From Notamacropus eugenii (lineage: Eukaryota > Chordata > Mammalia > Diprotodontia > Macropodidae), in the NCBI RefSeq assembly GCF_028372415.1, contig NC_092875.1, positions 353,978,225-354,042,224 of the forward strand: a DNA stretch of 64,000 nucleotides, in the 5' to 3' direction. Positions within the stretch are counted from its first letter, which is position 1, and each line of letters opens with the position of its first letter. Under the pieces are notes generated by a model, which saw only the letters and a list, made by a program, of their open reading frames with translations, had not been told where the DNA came from and made no database searches. Positions 20,505 through 31,694 of this stretch are shown here, piece after piece. The translations under genes and the position numbers were made by a program.

Positions 20505-22688
20505 AAAAAAAAAAAAAAAAAAGAAAAGCTGATCTGGAGTGCACAGAAAGAGAGGAAAGGGGCACAAAAAATTAAATATAAAAACTAATGAACAGGACAG
20601 GTTAAAAATTAGAAAAATGAGTAAAAATCTATTTGAGTGGGTGTGGGGAAGGAGAAGAATGAAATAACAAGATTAAAAACAAGAATGAATATAAAACCAG
20701 TAAACAAAACCCAAAAAGGAAGTGGGTAACAATTGGGAAGAGGGGTAGCAAGAGAGCCAGTGAAAAATAGGGCTACATTTAAAAAAAATAAGCTAAAGTC
20801 ATAGAAAGAATATAGCACTGTGTTTATATTTGAAGAGTGGAAAATCGTAATTCAAAAAGTTAGAAATAAATGGAAGAAAATGAAAATATAACAGATAACT
20901 TTAAGTGTGGATGAATTAAATAGAAAATTAAATGAAATAAAGTAATAAATTGGGTGAGAAAACAAAATTTTACAATCTGCAAGTACAATCTACTGCTTAC
21001 AAGAAACACATTTAAAAAACAAAGACATATGCAAAATAAAATGTAGGGGATAGGAAAAATATTGTTGTGCATCAAATGACTTCAAAAAAAAAAAAAAGAA
21101 AAACCAAGAATTGCAATCATCTTACAAAGCAAAAAGAAACTTTTAAAAAATAAAAGGGATAAATAAAAAACTACATTATACTGAAAAGAACCATAAGAAA
21201 AAAACAATATTGTAATAAACTTACATGTTCCAAACACCTTAGAATCCACATTCATAGAGGAAACACTAACTGTGCTAAAAGAAGACGTAGACAGTAACAC
21301 AATAGTGACAGAAAACTTTAATATTCCTCCCTGTTTTCAATAAATCTAACAGAAAAATACACAAAAGAGAAAATATGAAACTGAACTTAGTGCTGGAGAA
21401 AGCAAAGTTAAAATTATTGTGGCATTTTCTAAATGAGACTGAAAAATTATGTATTTTGTAGCACCCCCTATAACTTTTACAAAAAATCCCTCTGTTGGGA
21501 CACAGAGATGTTACAAACAAATGTAAATGGGCAAAAAGTTACTGTATCATTAACAGACCACAACGCAATAAAAAATATCCGTTGTTTCATGAACCACACA
21601 AAAAATGCAAACCCAAAAGGAGAATTAACAATGAAATCTTAAATAATTATTGGATCAAACAATAAATCATTGAAATGATTACTAATTACTTAAAAGAAAA
21701 TGACAATTGTGAAACAACATACAAAATTTCTAACATACAGTTAAAGCAATCCTTAAGGGAAGAATCACAACCCTCCAAACATTAACAGCATAGAAAAGAA
21801 GTTTAATTGACTAAAGATGCATTACATATTAGAAAGCCCACAAATAAGCAAATTCAAAATAAGCACAAAAATAAGATATTAAAAATTTGAGGAAAAATAG
21901 ATAAATTATAGAAAAAACCCATTGAAATGATAAGTAAAACTAAAAGATGATTCTTTGAAAACACCAATAAAATTAACAATCTGATTTTTAAAAAGAGCAG
22001 AAAATCAAATCAATATAGCATAGCAAATGAGCAAGGTGATATTATAGCAAATGCAGAACAAATAAAAAGAACAGCTAGAGTGTATCAGGCAGTTACAAAA
22101 AATAAGAACACAAAAGAAATAGAGGAATACCTTCAAAATATAAAATACCCAAAGTACCATAAAACCAGATAGAGATCTTAAATAACCCAAATTTAGAGAA
22201 TGAAATAGATTTAGATATAAAGAAACTACCAAAATATATATGAGGAAGTTATAGGGGGAAAGGGGTTCTCCTTGTCCTTATGGATTCACGGAAGAATTCT
22301 ACCAAACTTTTAAAAAGCAGTACCCATGCTTCACAAATTATTCTGAAAAACTGAGAAACCTTACCACAATCCTTATGTTTGACAAATATACAGAAGGAAC
22401 ACTTTAGACAAATATCATTAATGAATACTGTCAGAATTTTTTTAAATAGGATTCTGTCAGACTACAGCAATTTGTTCAAGAAATGATTCATTATGACCAA
22501 GTGGGATTTATACCAGAGATGCAAGGATGATTCAACATCAGTAAAACTATTAACATAATTAATCATATTAAAAACCAAAATATCCAAAACCACAATACAT
22601 ATGCAGAAAAAATCTTTGACAAATTAAATCATTCTTTTGCACTAAAAACTCTGCAAAGTAGAGACATGGAAAGACCTTTTTAAAATTA

Positions 22689-22905
22689 TGTTGTTGTTCA
22701 GTTATTTTAGTCATGTCCTACTCTTTGTGACCTCATTTTGGGGTTTTCTTGGAAATGATACTACAGTGGTTTACCATTTCTTTCTCCAGCTCATTTTACA
22801 AATAAGGAATTAAGGCAAACAAGGATAAGTGGCTTGCCCAGGATCAATAGCTGGTGAGAGTTTGAGGCCAGATTTAAACTCACAAAGATAAGTCTTTCCA
22901 ATGTA
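22689..22905 (-). repeat. tRNA-headed SINE, antisense, inside L1 ORF2
   Basis: It starts with the reversed tail 'gttgttgttcagttatttta', 'ctactctttgtgacctcatt' and 'ggggttttcttggaaatgat', and continues into 'ggcttgcccaggatcaatag'. It is the reverse of the family at 15,568 and 28,978. The L1 reading resumes after it. Confidence 0.8.
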
Positions 22906-24134
22906 AAAAAAATAATAATAATCCAGGCAATCAGAAAATATATTAATTGAGGCAAATAATAATTTCAGACAAGTTGAAGTCTTAAAAAAAACCCTCAAAG
23001 ACCAACAGCATTTCCATATGGTAACAATAAACCTGAAGAAGCAACAATATAAAGGAAAGTCTCATTCCAAAATGCATTAAAATATCTGAGGACCAATCTC
23101 CCAAAGACTTGTATAGATTCAATTACAAAATCCTTAAAGAAATAGGAAACAAATTAAATAACTGAAGAAATATCCAGTGCTTCTGACTAGACCATGCTAA
23201 TATAATAAACATGACAATACTATTGAAGTTATTTTACCCGTTTAATGCTATGCCAATAAAACTTGAAAAATAATAAAATTCATTTGGAAAAATGAAAGAT
23301 CTAGAATATTAAGGGAAAGGATGAAAAGAAGTAGGGATGAAGGAAGAAAAGCACTTCCAATCCTCAAGCTGCATTATCAAGCAGTAGTTATCAAAACCAA
23401 CTGATATTGGTTAAAAATAGAGAGATAAATTAACAGAAGAAGCTAAGCAAGGAAGAATTGGAAACAATTGAACTGATTGATGTAGTGTTTAATAAAGTGG
23501 AAAATACAAATCACTTAGGAAAAATCTCTTTACTTGATAAAAACTATCAGCAAATTTGGAAAGCAGTTTGTCAGAAATTAGGCTTAGATCCATATTTTAC
23601 AATATATTATAAATGAATATATCACCTTAATATTAAAGATCATACCAAAAACAAAATAGAAGAGAAACTGATCATATACCTCTAACAACAATGGGTAGAA
23701 GATATATTCATATCCAAACAAGAGATAGAAGCAGTTTCAAAATATAAAATAGATAACTTTGATTATATGAAACCAAAAGGCTTCTGCACAGACAAAATTA
23801 AATCTAGACCATGAATGAAAGTGGTTGTATGAGAAAATACTTTTTAATCAAATTTTCTGATAAAGATTTGATATCTAAGAAATATAACCAATTGATAAAC
23901 ATATGACTAATAACTATTCTCCAAAATATAGATAATCAAAGGATGTAAACAGTTCTCAAAAGAATTGCAAACTATTCATGACTATATGAAAGAATGCTTA
24001 AAGCCACTAATAAGAGAAATACAAGTAAAAACAACCCCTGAGGTTTCACCTTACCCTCTGAAAATTAACAAAAGATGATAAAAATTGCAATAGTTGATAT
24101 TGGAGGGTATGTCAAATGATAGGTACCCATTGTT

Positions 24135-24449
24135 TTTGGGTAGCTAGGTGGTGCAGTGGATAGAACACCAGTGCAGGAGTCAGGAGGACCTGAGTTCAAA
24201 TCTCACCTCAGACACTTGACACTCACTAGCTTTGTGACCTTGGGCAAGTCACTTAACCCCACTTGCCTCATCCTGGGTCATCTCCAGTCATTGTGATGAA
24301 TATCTGGTCATTGGATTCAGATGGCTCTGGAGGAGAAGTGAGGCTGGTGACCTGCACAGTCCTCCCTCACTCAAAACAAACTCAAGTGTAAGTCATGTCA
24401 TTATTTCTCTGACAGCATGGTCTTCTTCAGCAATGAAGGACAATCACAC
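24135..24449 (+). repeat. tRNA-headed SINE with RTE-like tail and exact duplication
   Basis: The head is 'gggtagctaggtggtgcagt' with 'gagttcaaatctcacctcag'. The tail contains 'gatggctctggaggagaagt' and ends 'gcaatgaaggacaatcac'. ACCCATTGTT flanks it exactly at 24,125-24,134 and 24,450-24,459. The flanks join to an L1 ORF2 phrase. It is one of the best preserved SINEs here. Confidence 0.88.
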
Positions 24450-25139
24450 ACCCATTGTTGGTGAAACTGTGAAATGGATCTGTCATTTTTCTATTTGATA
24501 TTGCTTGCAAGGAAGTCAGCAATAAGAAGTCCTCATATACACCAAAAGAGTTCTAACAGCACTTTTATAATAGTAAAATATTGGAAACCAAGTAGGTGTC
24601 TGTTGATTGGGGAATGTCTAAAACAATTGTGGTACATTAATATAATGGCATATTACTGTACTATATGAAATGATGTGTGTGATGAATATTGAGAAGCATG
24701 GTAAGATCTATATGAACTAATTCAGAGTGTAGTAAACAGAGCCAAAAGTAACTACAACAATGGAAATGAAAAGAATACCAAAAAAAATTTCAAAAGTGAA
24801 TGAATGTAACAATATTAGAAAGATCCAGCAGGACTCAAATAAAGAGATATGAGAGTACACATTCAACTTTCCCTAAATGAAGGAGATAAGTTTACGGTTT
24901 TATACATTGAATATTTTTAGACTTTTCCAATGTATGCACCAGCTGTGCTGATATTTTCCCTCTTTAAAAATACCATTTGTTAAATGAAATGGCTTTCTGA
25001 GAGAAGTAGGGGATGAATACTGAGGATAATAATGATGATATTTTAAAAAGACAAAAGCTTATTTTTAAAATAATTCAAACACATGGTCATTTGCTTCATT
25101 GGTCATTTGTCTTTGACTTCAATGAAATAACATAGTAAA

Positions 25140-26165
25140 ACACTGAATTCAATATTCAGAAGGCACCTTATTGATCACTTTATCCAACCTTTATGCAAGT
25201 CATGAATGTTTTCAACAAGTACGCACCAAGCTGCTGTTTAAACTCCTTTACTGAAGGTGAACTCACTACATGAAAACAGAGACTTGAGTTGGAAGGGACA
25301 AAAGAAGTCACAATCAATCTCTAACCAGTTAATAAATTCTGCCCACTATGTCTCAAATAAGTGGTCAAGAAATCTCTTCTTGAATTCTACTGAAATGGAA
25401 ACTTGCTGTCCCTTATTTCCATTTTTGAACTTCTTTAAATATCACTAAGTTTTTCTCCCCTCTTGACACTTATACCTCTTAAATTATTTTCTTATCAGGT
25501 TTGGCCACTGTTGAGATCTTTCTAAAGCTGAATTCTGTTATCCAGTGGACTGATTAGCTATTTCTTGAGCAATGGGTCATTTGTAAATTTAACAAGCACA
25601 TCACCTATATTGACATTTATGTCATGAATGAAAAAAAGCTAACAGCAAAGAGCCAAGGACAGATGCTTGAAGTATTCTATTAGGCACTTCCTTCCAAACT
25701 GTTATCAAATCATTAATGGCTACTTTGTGGGTAGTCATTCACCTAGCTCCAAATTAATCTTACTGTGCTACTCTCACCTAGCCTGCAGCTTTCCATCCTA
25801 TTTCCAGGCATTGCATCCTAGAATCTAAATATGTTGTGCCTATAACCATTTCCTGGGTCTAAAAGTCTATTAAATTTTCAAAATAAAAAATAAATTAGGT
25901 TATTCTGGTTTGACTTGGTCCTGAAGCCACACTGGCATTCAATAATTGCTGTTCATCTTTCTAAACACTCAAAACTATTTTTTGAGACTTCTAGAATTTT
26001 GTTTCTCTTCTAGAACTCAAACTCTCCCTTTTCCTTTTCTTAAAATCAAGACATCCCCCCTTTCCAGTACTGTAGAACCCTTCATCCAGATCTTTTAGTT
26101 CCTTCAGATATGATTTAAAATCATTTTGACGACTTGAACTATTGATGACAATTAACTGCTGACTA
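25140..26165 (-). mobile_element. L3/CR1-type LINE 3' third, antisense
   Basis: The 3' end is 'cagaaggcaccttattgatc', followed by 'gaaggtgaactcactacatg'. Beyond that come antisense RT-region phrases: 'gtcatttgtaaatttaacaa', 'caaagagccaaggacagatg' and 'atcattaatggctactttgt'. They line up with the sense copy at 52.0-55.7 kb. It is fossil only. Confidence 0.72.
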
Positions 26166-26169
26166 ACAA

Positions 26170-26505
26170 TTTCATAATTTTCAGGGGGCTTCCACTCTAT
26201 CTTTGCAACTTTTGTTCTGTCCTTCTAGGTCCAAATATCAAGAAGACAGAAGTAACATAAAAAATGAGTAAAAAGTCCCCTTGTTGTCACCTGTTATTAT
26301 CATCACATGCACCCCTAGCAGCTGTCCTATCCCTTCTATTCTTCACATACATATATCTATCATACATACTATCCTGAACATATCTAAAAAAGCCTTTGTT
26401 ATGATTAGAATTAACCACCAGCCTCAGTTCATTCTGAGCTTTAGTGTTTTCGATGTAGTTCTTTGAGATCTCCACCATTATGTTGCATTCATTCATAGAT
26501 GTTTA
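26170..26505. other. Unassigned non-coding stretch
   Basis: It may be a further worn 5' extension of the L3/CR1 before it. Nothing else is recognisable. Confidence 0.4.
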
Positions 26506-26507
26506 GA

Positions 26508-26735
26508 AAAGCTGCTTAGTGTATTGACTTCAAGTCAAGAATATTGGGGTTCGGCTCCAGCCTTTGACACAGATTGACTGCATGACTCTGGACAAGTCAC
26601 TGAACCTCTCAGTGCCCTAGGAGACTCTCCAAGTCTATACACTTTAGAGCAGGTGCCCATCCATACTGACAAAAGGAGTTTGTCCATGAGGAGCTCCCTA
26701 TACCAATGTAAACACAGGTTGCCCTCCCCTGCCAT
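26508..26735 (+). repeat. CORE-SINE with 'gagctccctataccaatg' end
   Basis: A tRNA-like head ('gacttcaagtcaagaatatt', 'ggttcggctccagcc') is followed by 'gacaagtcactgaacctctc' and 'ctaggagactctccaagtct'. The tail is 'gagctccctataccaatgta' and 'aacacaggtt'. This full-length type also appears near 235 and 49,930. Confidence 0.72.
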
Positions 26736-26739
26736 AAAA

Positions 26740-27555
26740 TCAAGTAGTCTGTAGTATTTACCAATAATTTTAGCTCTGTTTCTACTCTATTGATTCTCAC
26801 TCAAATGCTTTCCACCATGTGATTCCTCTCAGGTCTCTTTATTTCCTTACAACTAATGTGAGGTATCCTTAACATACAACAATATCTAACTCCTTTATTA
26901 TCTTCTTTTTGAATAAGGTATTCACTTTAAAAACAAAACCTCAGTCATAAGTCAATACCCCAAATCTTGGTGATATATATGAGGTTAAATTTGCTTCCTT
27001 GCCTTAGGATTTCTAGTTCAGTCCATTTGCTACACACACTTTGTGAATTTATATTTACAATCCAATGTTCTTTTTCTTCTGGTGAATCTATTGTGTCCAG
27101 CACTTTCGAATTACAGAACTTATTTTTCTACTATTCCTTCTCTGATATTTTTCCAGTATTTTATCAAACCTATTTGTGGACAGTTTTCTCTATGTCCCTC
27201 TTTGGTATAAAGGTTTCTTAATCTGATTCACAAAGTTCAAGAAAAAAAGTCAGTCCTTATTATAAGTACTCCACTCCTTACCAAGAGTCCATCATTGTTG
27301 TATATTAATTTATCATCCAGAAATTCAAATCCCATTTTCAGATGGCGCCTCAGCCAGCTGTTGACTTTCCAAATATGCCTTTCTCTTTTGAGAAGCAGTA
27401 CTGGTAAAAATATTACCTGTGCTTTGTATCATCATTAATTTTTTTCTAAGTCTTCATTAACCATAGCCGTGCATTCTAGGTGCTTTCTAGGGACATAGTT
27501 TATCCAAATTTTACCTAAGGTATTCCATTCTGTCTCTAAACAATTCTGCACACAG
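26740..27555. other. Unassigned, possibly very old LINE-derived
   Basis: No gene. Pyrimidine-rich phrases hint at an old repeat that I cannot name. Confidence 0.4.
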
Positions 27556-28027
27556 TTTATATCAAAGAAAGAACATCTGTTAAGCAAATAATATATGCCA
27601 AGCACTGCACTAAGAGCTAAATATACAAAGAAAGGCAAAAACAGCTCCTGCTATGAGGGAACATAAACCATAACAGGGGAAGACAACATGTAAATAACCA
27701 GGTAAATACAAAATATGTATGAATAGACAGAAGGCAATCTCAGAACAAAAGCACTAGCTACTGGAGAGACCAGACAAGGCATCATACAGAAGGTAAAACT
27801 TGAGCTAAGTCTTGCAGGAAGCCAAAGAAATCAAAAGTTCAGAGGTGATGAGGAAGAACATTCCAAGAATAAGAAATAGTCAGTGAAAATGAACAGGTGA
27901 GGAGGATGAGGTGTCCCATTTGAGAACTACAATTAGACCAGTGTAGCTGGCTGTAGCTAACAAAATGCAGGGAGGGGAGAGTATGAAATACAAAAAAACT
28001 GGAAAAACAGGAAGAGGCCAAGTTGTG

Positions 28028-28868
28028 ATTCCATATGTTTGGTCAGTTGCCATATCTTAACACTTCTACCCTCACAAGAGCTTTAAATGTCACCCTTTAT
28101 CTCCATTCACACAGCTACCATTTTATGTCAACTTTGCCTCACTTTCCTCCTAAGATTCTTTCAATTGCTTCCTAATTGGTCTCCATGGACCAAGTCTTAC
28201 ACCTCATGGGTCTGTTCTACACACTGCTAATAAGGTAACTTTCAAGAAGCACACGACTGACCATTTGATTCCCCTACTCAACCAACTCTAGTTGGCTTCC
28301 TTTTGCAACTGGGATAAAATATAAATTTCTCTGTTTAGACTTCAAAGTTTCACACAACCTCACCCCAGTCAATCTTTCTGTCTTTATTTAATACTATTCC
28401 TCCTGTAATGAAGTCACTGGCCTTCTCGCTATTCCTCACATAACACACTCCATCTCTCATCTCCATGCTTTGCAGTCCTCAATGACAGGAATGTATTCCT
28501 TCTGTATTTTTGTCTCAGAGTCTATTTTCCTTTCCTTAAGATGTAGCTCTGACACCATTTTATGAATGAAGTCTTTTCTGATTCCCCTACCTTCTTCCTT
28601 CCAAACTATTATGTTAATATTTCTATTTATCATTTTTATTATATTTCTATTATATATTATTATAGAATATCTATATGTTATATAATATATATTATTATAT
28701 TTCTATTTATTATCTCTGTGTGTATACATATATGTATATATAGTTCATGTGTTTGCATGTGTATTTTTCATCCTAGAGGATAAAATCACTATGAGTTTCA
28801 ATGGTTTCATTCTTTATACTTGTATGTCAGTATTAAAAGTCACTTAATGAATAACTGATTGATTGAAA
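28028..28868 (+). mobile_element. L2 LINE 3' end, sense, nested in the antisense L2
   Basis: 'ctaattggtctccatggacc', 'cagtcaatctttctgtcttt' and 'gaagtcttttctgattcccc' are L2 3' UTR phrases. It ends at 'aataactgattgattga'. An AT-rich microsatellite (28,620-28,760) has grown inside it. Confidence 0.7.
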
Positions 28869-28977
28869 TTTCAAATAGAGGAGTTTGTATTTGATACAGA
28901 GGTAATAAGGAGCCACTGGAGCTCACTGAGTTGGGGTAAGGATGACATGGAGAGTTTATACGTTCAACCAATACTTA

Positions 28978-29198
28978 CGGGCAGCTTGTTGCCACAAAGG
29001 ATAGAGTGATGTGCCTGAACTCAAGACTCATCTTCCTGAGTTCAAATCTGACCTCAGATTAGTTGTGTGACCCTGGGCAAGTCATTTAACCCTGTTTGCC
29101 TTAGTGCCTTATCTGAGAAGGAAAGAGCAAACTACTTCAATATTTTCCAAAAAAGGGGGGTGTTATAAGGAGTCAGACATGATGGATGAATGAACATA
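28978..29198 (+). repeat. tRNA-headed SINE nested in the antisense L2
   Basis: The head has 'ggcagcttgttgccacaaag' and 'gagttcaaatctgacctcag', the core 'gaccctgggcaagtcattta', and the tail 'aaggagtcagacatgatgga'. It is the same family as 15,568. Confidence 0.75.
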
Positions 29199-30179
29199 CT
29201 TTAGAAAAATTGCCTTGGTGGCTGACTAGAGAACAGAAGGAAATTGAGAGAGACTTGAGGCAGAAACACCAAAAATCAGAAGGCAATTGCAAGAATTTGA
29301 ATTAGGAATTTGGCTGGACAAGTGAAAAGAAGATAGTATATGAGACATGAATGAGATTTAGCAATGAATTTTATATGTGGAGTGAGTTAAAGGAGCTGAA
29401 AATGACCCTGAAATTGTAAGCAAGGGTGCCAGAAAGGGTGGTGGTTCCTTGATAATAGTAGTAAATTCAGGAAATAGGAGGGTTTGAGGGAAAAAAGAGA
29501 ATGTATTTTTTTTAAACATACTGAGTTTGAGATACCTATGAAACACACAGTTTGAAATGTCATATTCTACTATTAAATGTATTGCATATTGGTAATGGTT
29601 AGCATATTTACTTGGTATGTATTAAATAGATGTAATAAATATATTATAAATTTACCAAGTATAACATTGAAGATAGGTTTTATTTACTTCATTATCACTT
29701 TATTTCATTTTTATTAATATTATACATTGTTCTAATAAAAATGTTTTATATAAACAGTGAAAAGGTAAAGATAAACTACTGGCAGACTAAATAACATGAT
29801 AGCCCTGGTGAGATATGCCATAATTCGCAGGATAATTTCAGACTGAATCAAGTAGTTTACGTGCACATGTCATCCTGTCACTCCAGTCTGTACCACCAAC
29901 AAAAGCAGATGCAGAGAAAGGGATGTGGAGGATACTTTTCATTGTACTAGGGGCCTATCAGAGCTTAGTAGAGTAGCTCTGAGGAGAAAAAAGTTAAATC
30001 CCTTACTGAACAGAAATCAGATAGCCAGTTGTAAAGCAAGAAAATGAAAGAGTTTATATGTGTCTGACAACTGCCTGGGTTCCATTGTTGAAATTCTGAG
30101 CTGCCCCCTCACTGCTGAGGAACTTGTTAACATGTTCTAAGGAGGTCTGAGGCTCTGGCTTCAAAGGAAATCTAGCAAC

Positions 30180-30196
30180 GAGAGAGAGACAGAGAC

Positions 30197-30229
<33 letters not shown>

Positions 30230-30275
30230 CAGAGACAGAGACAGAGACAGAGACAGAAAGACAGAGAGAGAGACA
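30180..30275 (+). repeat. Compound (AGAGAC)n / (GA)n microsatellite
   Basis: Repeated 'agagac' units with interspersed GA runs. Confidence 0.9.
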
Positions 30276-31083
30276 TCAAAAGGGTGCTCAGTCTTGAGGT
30301 AGTTTTGTTTAACTCAAGCAGTCAAGTAGCACCACCCCCTATATTCCCCGCAGAGAAGGAATAGGCTTTCTGGGATCTGATTTTGTACTTTAAAGATTTT
30401 CAGGATCTGCAGTGGAGATGTGTAGTATTTGGGAGGGTGAGGAGAGGGTTGAACAAGAGTGGAATTATATTCCTATCATCAGTGTTCATAGTGAAATCCA
30501 GTCATTTTCTCTTTCTTCTCTGTAAAGGCTGCCCCACTGCCTCCACTGCCTTCCAATTCTCTTGTCTATATAGCCAGACATAAGATTTCTAGTTCCTAAT
30601 CCTACCTACCACAATCCTTGAGCAAGTCCCTTTGACTCTTCTAATTTGAGGAAAGAAAATAGCCACAGTTATTAATGACTGCCTCTCTAGGGTTTGGTAA
30701 AGAGTTATGAACTGCTAGGAGATGGGGGTGAGGATAAAACACCAAGTCCAGGTAAGGTATGGAAATAAAAGAAGAGACAAGTTTAAGCTGGTGGAAAGCC
30801 CCAATTAAGGAAAGACTTTAGTTTCTTGAGAGAGGGAAATACCTTAAATATTTATTGAGTCAAAGTACTTCAGGGTAAGTGTGGCTAAAATGAGGCATGA
30901 AAAACCTGGAGAATAAAATCATGACAGAGAAAAATACCTTATACTAATGAAAGGGAAACATTGGATCTCATAAGAAATCGACTTAGATGACCAAGGGATT
31001 AAAAAAAGGAAAAGGGGAGGGTATGACAAGGAAAGGCGTTAAGTTGTGTAGATATGTTAATATCGATACTAAATTACTTTAAA

Positions 31084-31086
<3 letters not shown>

Positions 31087-31141
<55 letters not shown>
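31087..31141 (+). repeat. (GA)n microsatellite
   Basis: About 27 uninterrupted GA units, followed by a short 'ggat' repeat. The serine/leucine-rich open frame on the other strand is only its shadow. Confidence 0.95.
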
Positions 31142-31144
<3 letters not shown>

Positions 31145-31499
31145 TGGATGGATAGATGACAGTGGCTCGAGTAGGGAAAAAAAAGATTGCTCCTTGAGAT
31201 AAGAATACACATTCCAGAATGTGCAAAGCCCAGCAGCCGAGGCAATAATCATGATAAATTTTAGTCTACTATATAGCACTCACTCAAAAATATGACTTGA
31301 TTGCTTTACAAATAGATTATAAGATAATGCTCATATTAATGTATTGAAGACAGATTATGGATTAAGGGGGAAAACATGAAAACTCACATAGCACTGAAAT
31401 TTCAATAATTTTTTAGGGGAACCAAACTCACAATCCCATAGATAAAAGGAAACTCATTTTATCAATAGAGATTCTGTAACATATAGTGTTAAAGAGTTG

Positions 31500-31625
31500 A
31501 CTGGGGCAGTAAAAAGATTAAGTGACTTGCCAAGAATGCAGCAGTCAGTATGTTTCAGAGGGATGATTGGAACGCATCTTACTGACTCTGTGGGTAGTTC
31601 TCTATCTACTAGGCTACTGTGACTC
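31500..31625 (-). repeat. MIR-type SINE, antisense fragment
   Basis: 'aagtgacttgccaagaatgc' through 'tctctatctactaggctact' is a worn antisense MIR core and head. Confidence 0.55.
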
Positions 31626-31694
31626 TAAAACATAACATATACATTGGTCCAAAGCTAAATCGAATCTTCCAGCCTCTGTAATTGTACTAAGAGT

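Larger units (their letters stand above)
19377..20520 (+). mobile_element. Poly(A)-tailed retrocopy of a retroviral transcript
   Basis: This 1,144-bp insertion ends in an A-run (20,505-20,520) and has perfect 16-bp duplications. Its 3' half (19,997-20,504) is the U3-R part of the LTR family seen solo at 1,818. A purine tract (19,986-19,996) sits just before the LTR start, as in a provirus. There is no U5 after the poly(A) site. It therefore looks like a polyadenylated retroviral RNA copied by LINE machinery, as known for HERV-W pseudogenes. The first 600 bases contain no recognisable gag, pol or env and include a GC-rich part of unknown origin. It is a broken fossil. Confidence 0.8.
16637..20531 (-). 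mobile_element. hAT DNA transposon, antisense, with nested retrocopy
   Basis: The left end 'gggattcttaaagtttttcc' and the reverse of the right end 'cagcttttcttaatctgtga' are worn terminal inverted repeats of the 'cagggnttcttaaa' hAT type. Between them, on the minus strand, is a broken hAT transposase. Without the 1.1-kb retrocopy at 19,377-20,520 the element is about 2.75 kb, a normal autonomous hAT size. The retrocopy sits only a few bases from the right tip. Confidence 0.75.
19361..20536. repeat. Perfect 16-bp target-site duplication of the retrocopy
   Basis: AAGAAAAGCTGATCTG is at 19,361-19,376 and again at 20,521-20,536. Its length and A-rich start fit LINE-type target-primed insertion and not integrase. 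Confidence 0.9.
16629..20539. repeat. Imperfect 8-bp duplication around the hAT element
   Basis: 'atgtagag' (16,629-16,636) and 'atctggag' (20,532-20,539) match at six of eight positions and lie next to the terminal repeats. Eight bases is the hAT duplication size. Confidence 0.45.
20540..25075 (+). mobile_element. L1 ORF2 and 3' region relic, sense
   Basis: From about 20,880, pieces of L1 ORF2 appear in order. 'LQETHLKNKDI' near 21,000 is the endonuclease region. The RT region near 22,460-22,600 is seen as 'gaccaagtgggatttatacc' and 'gaaaaaatctttgac'. Downstream is 'agataactttgattatatga' near 23,750. The 3' phrase 'gattggggaatgtctaaaac' lies near 24,605. Two SINEs are nested inside. Many stops and frame changes are present. 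The first 340 bases are purine-rich and not firmly assigned. Confidence 0.78.
27556..29575 (-). mobile_element. L2-clade LINE, antisense, split by an L2 and a SINE
   Basis: Read on the plus strand it starts with 'aatatatgccaagcactgca' and 'cacaaagaaaggca'-like 3' UTR phrases, then 'gaggaagaacattccaagaa' and 'aagaggccaagttgtg'. It resumes at about 28,870 with 'aggtaataaggagccactgg', and again after 29,198 with 'gagagagacttgaggcagaa' and 'catactgagtttgagatacc'. The pieces keep the order of an antisense L2 RT region. Confidence 0.7.
29576..31495. other. Unassigned stretch with microsatellites
   Basis: No repeat or exon recognised apart from the GA-type microsatellites listed separately. The AT-rich part at 29,560-29,760 looks unique. 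Confidence 0.45.

Noticed and set aside
20609-21300. Several Phe-rich minus-strand frames
   Set aside because: They are antisense shadows of the A-rich sense strand of the L1 relic.
24138-24210. tRNA-like sequence at SINE heads (also at 15.6, 29.0 and 43.4 kb)
   Set aside because: These are SINE promoter heads fused to LINE-derived bodies. They lack a foldable full tRNA and are not tRNA genes.
30180-30275. Regular repeats that might suggest a CRISPR-like array
   Set aside because: They are contiguous microsatellite units without spacers, in a mammalian genome.
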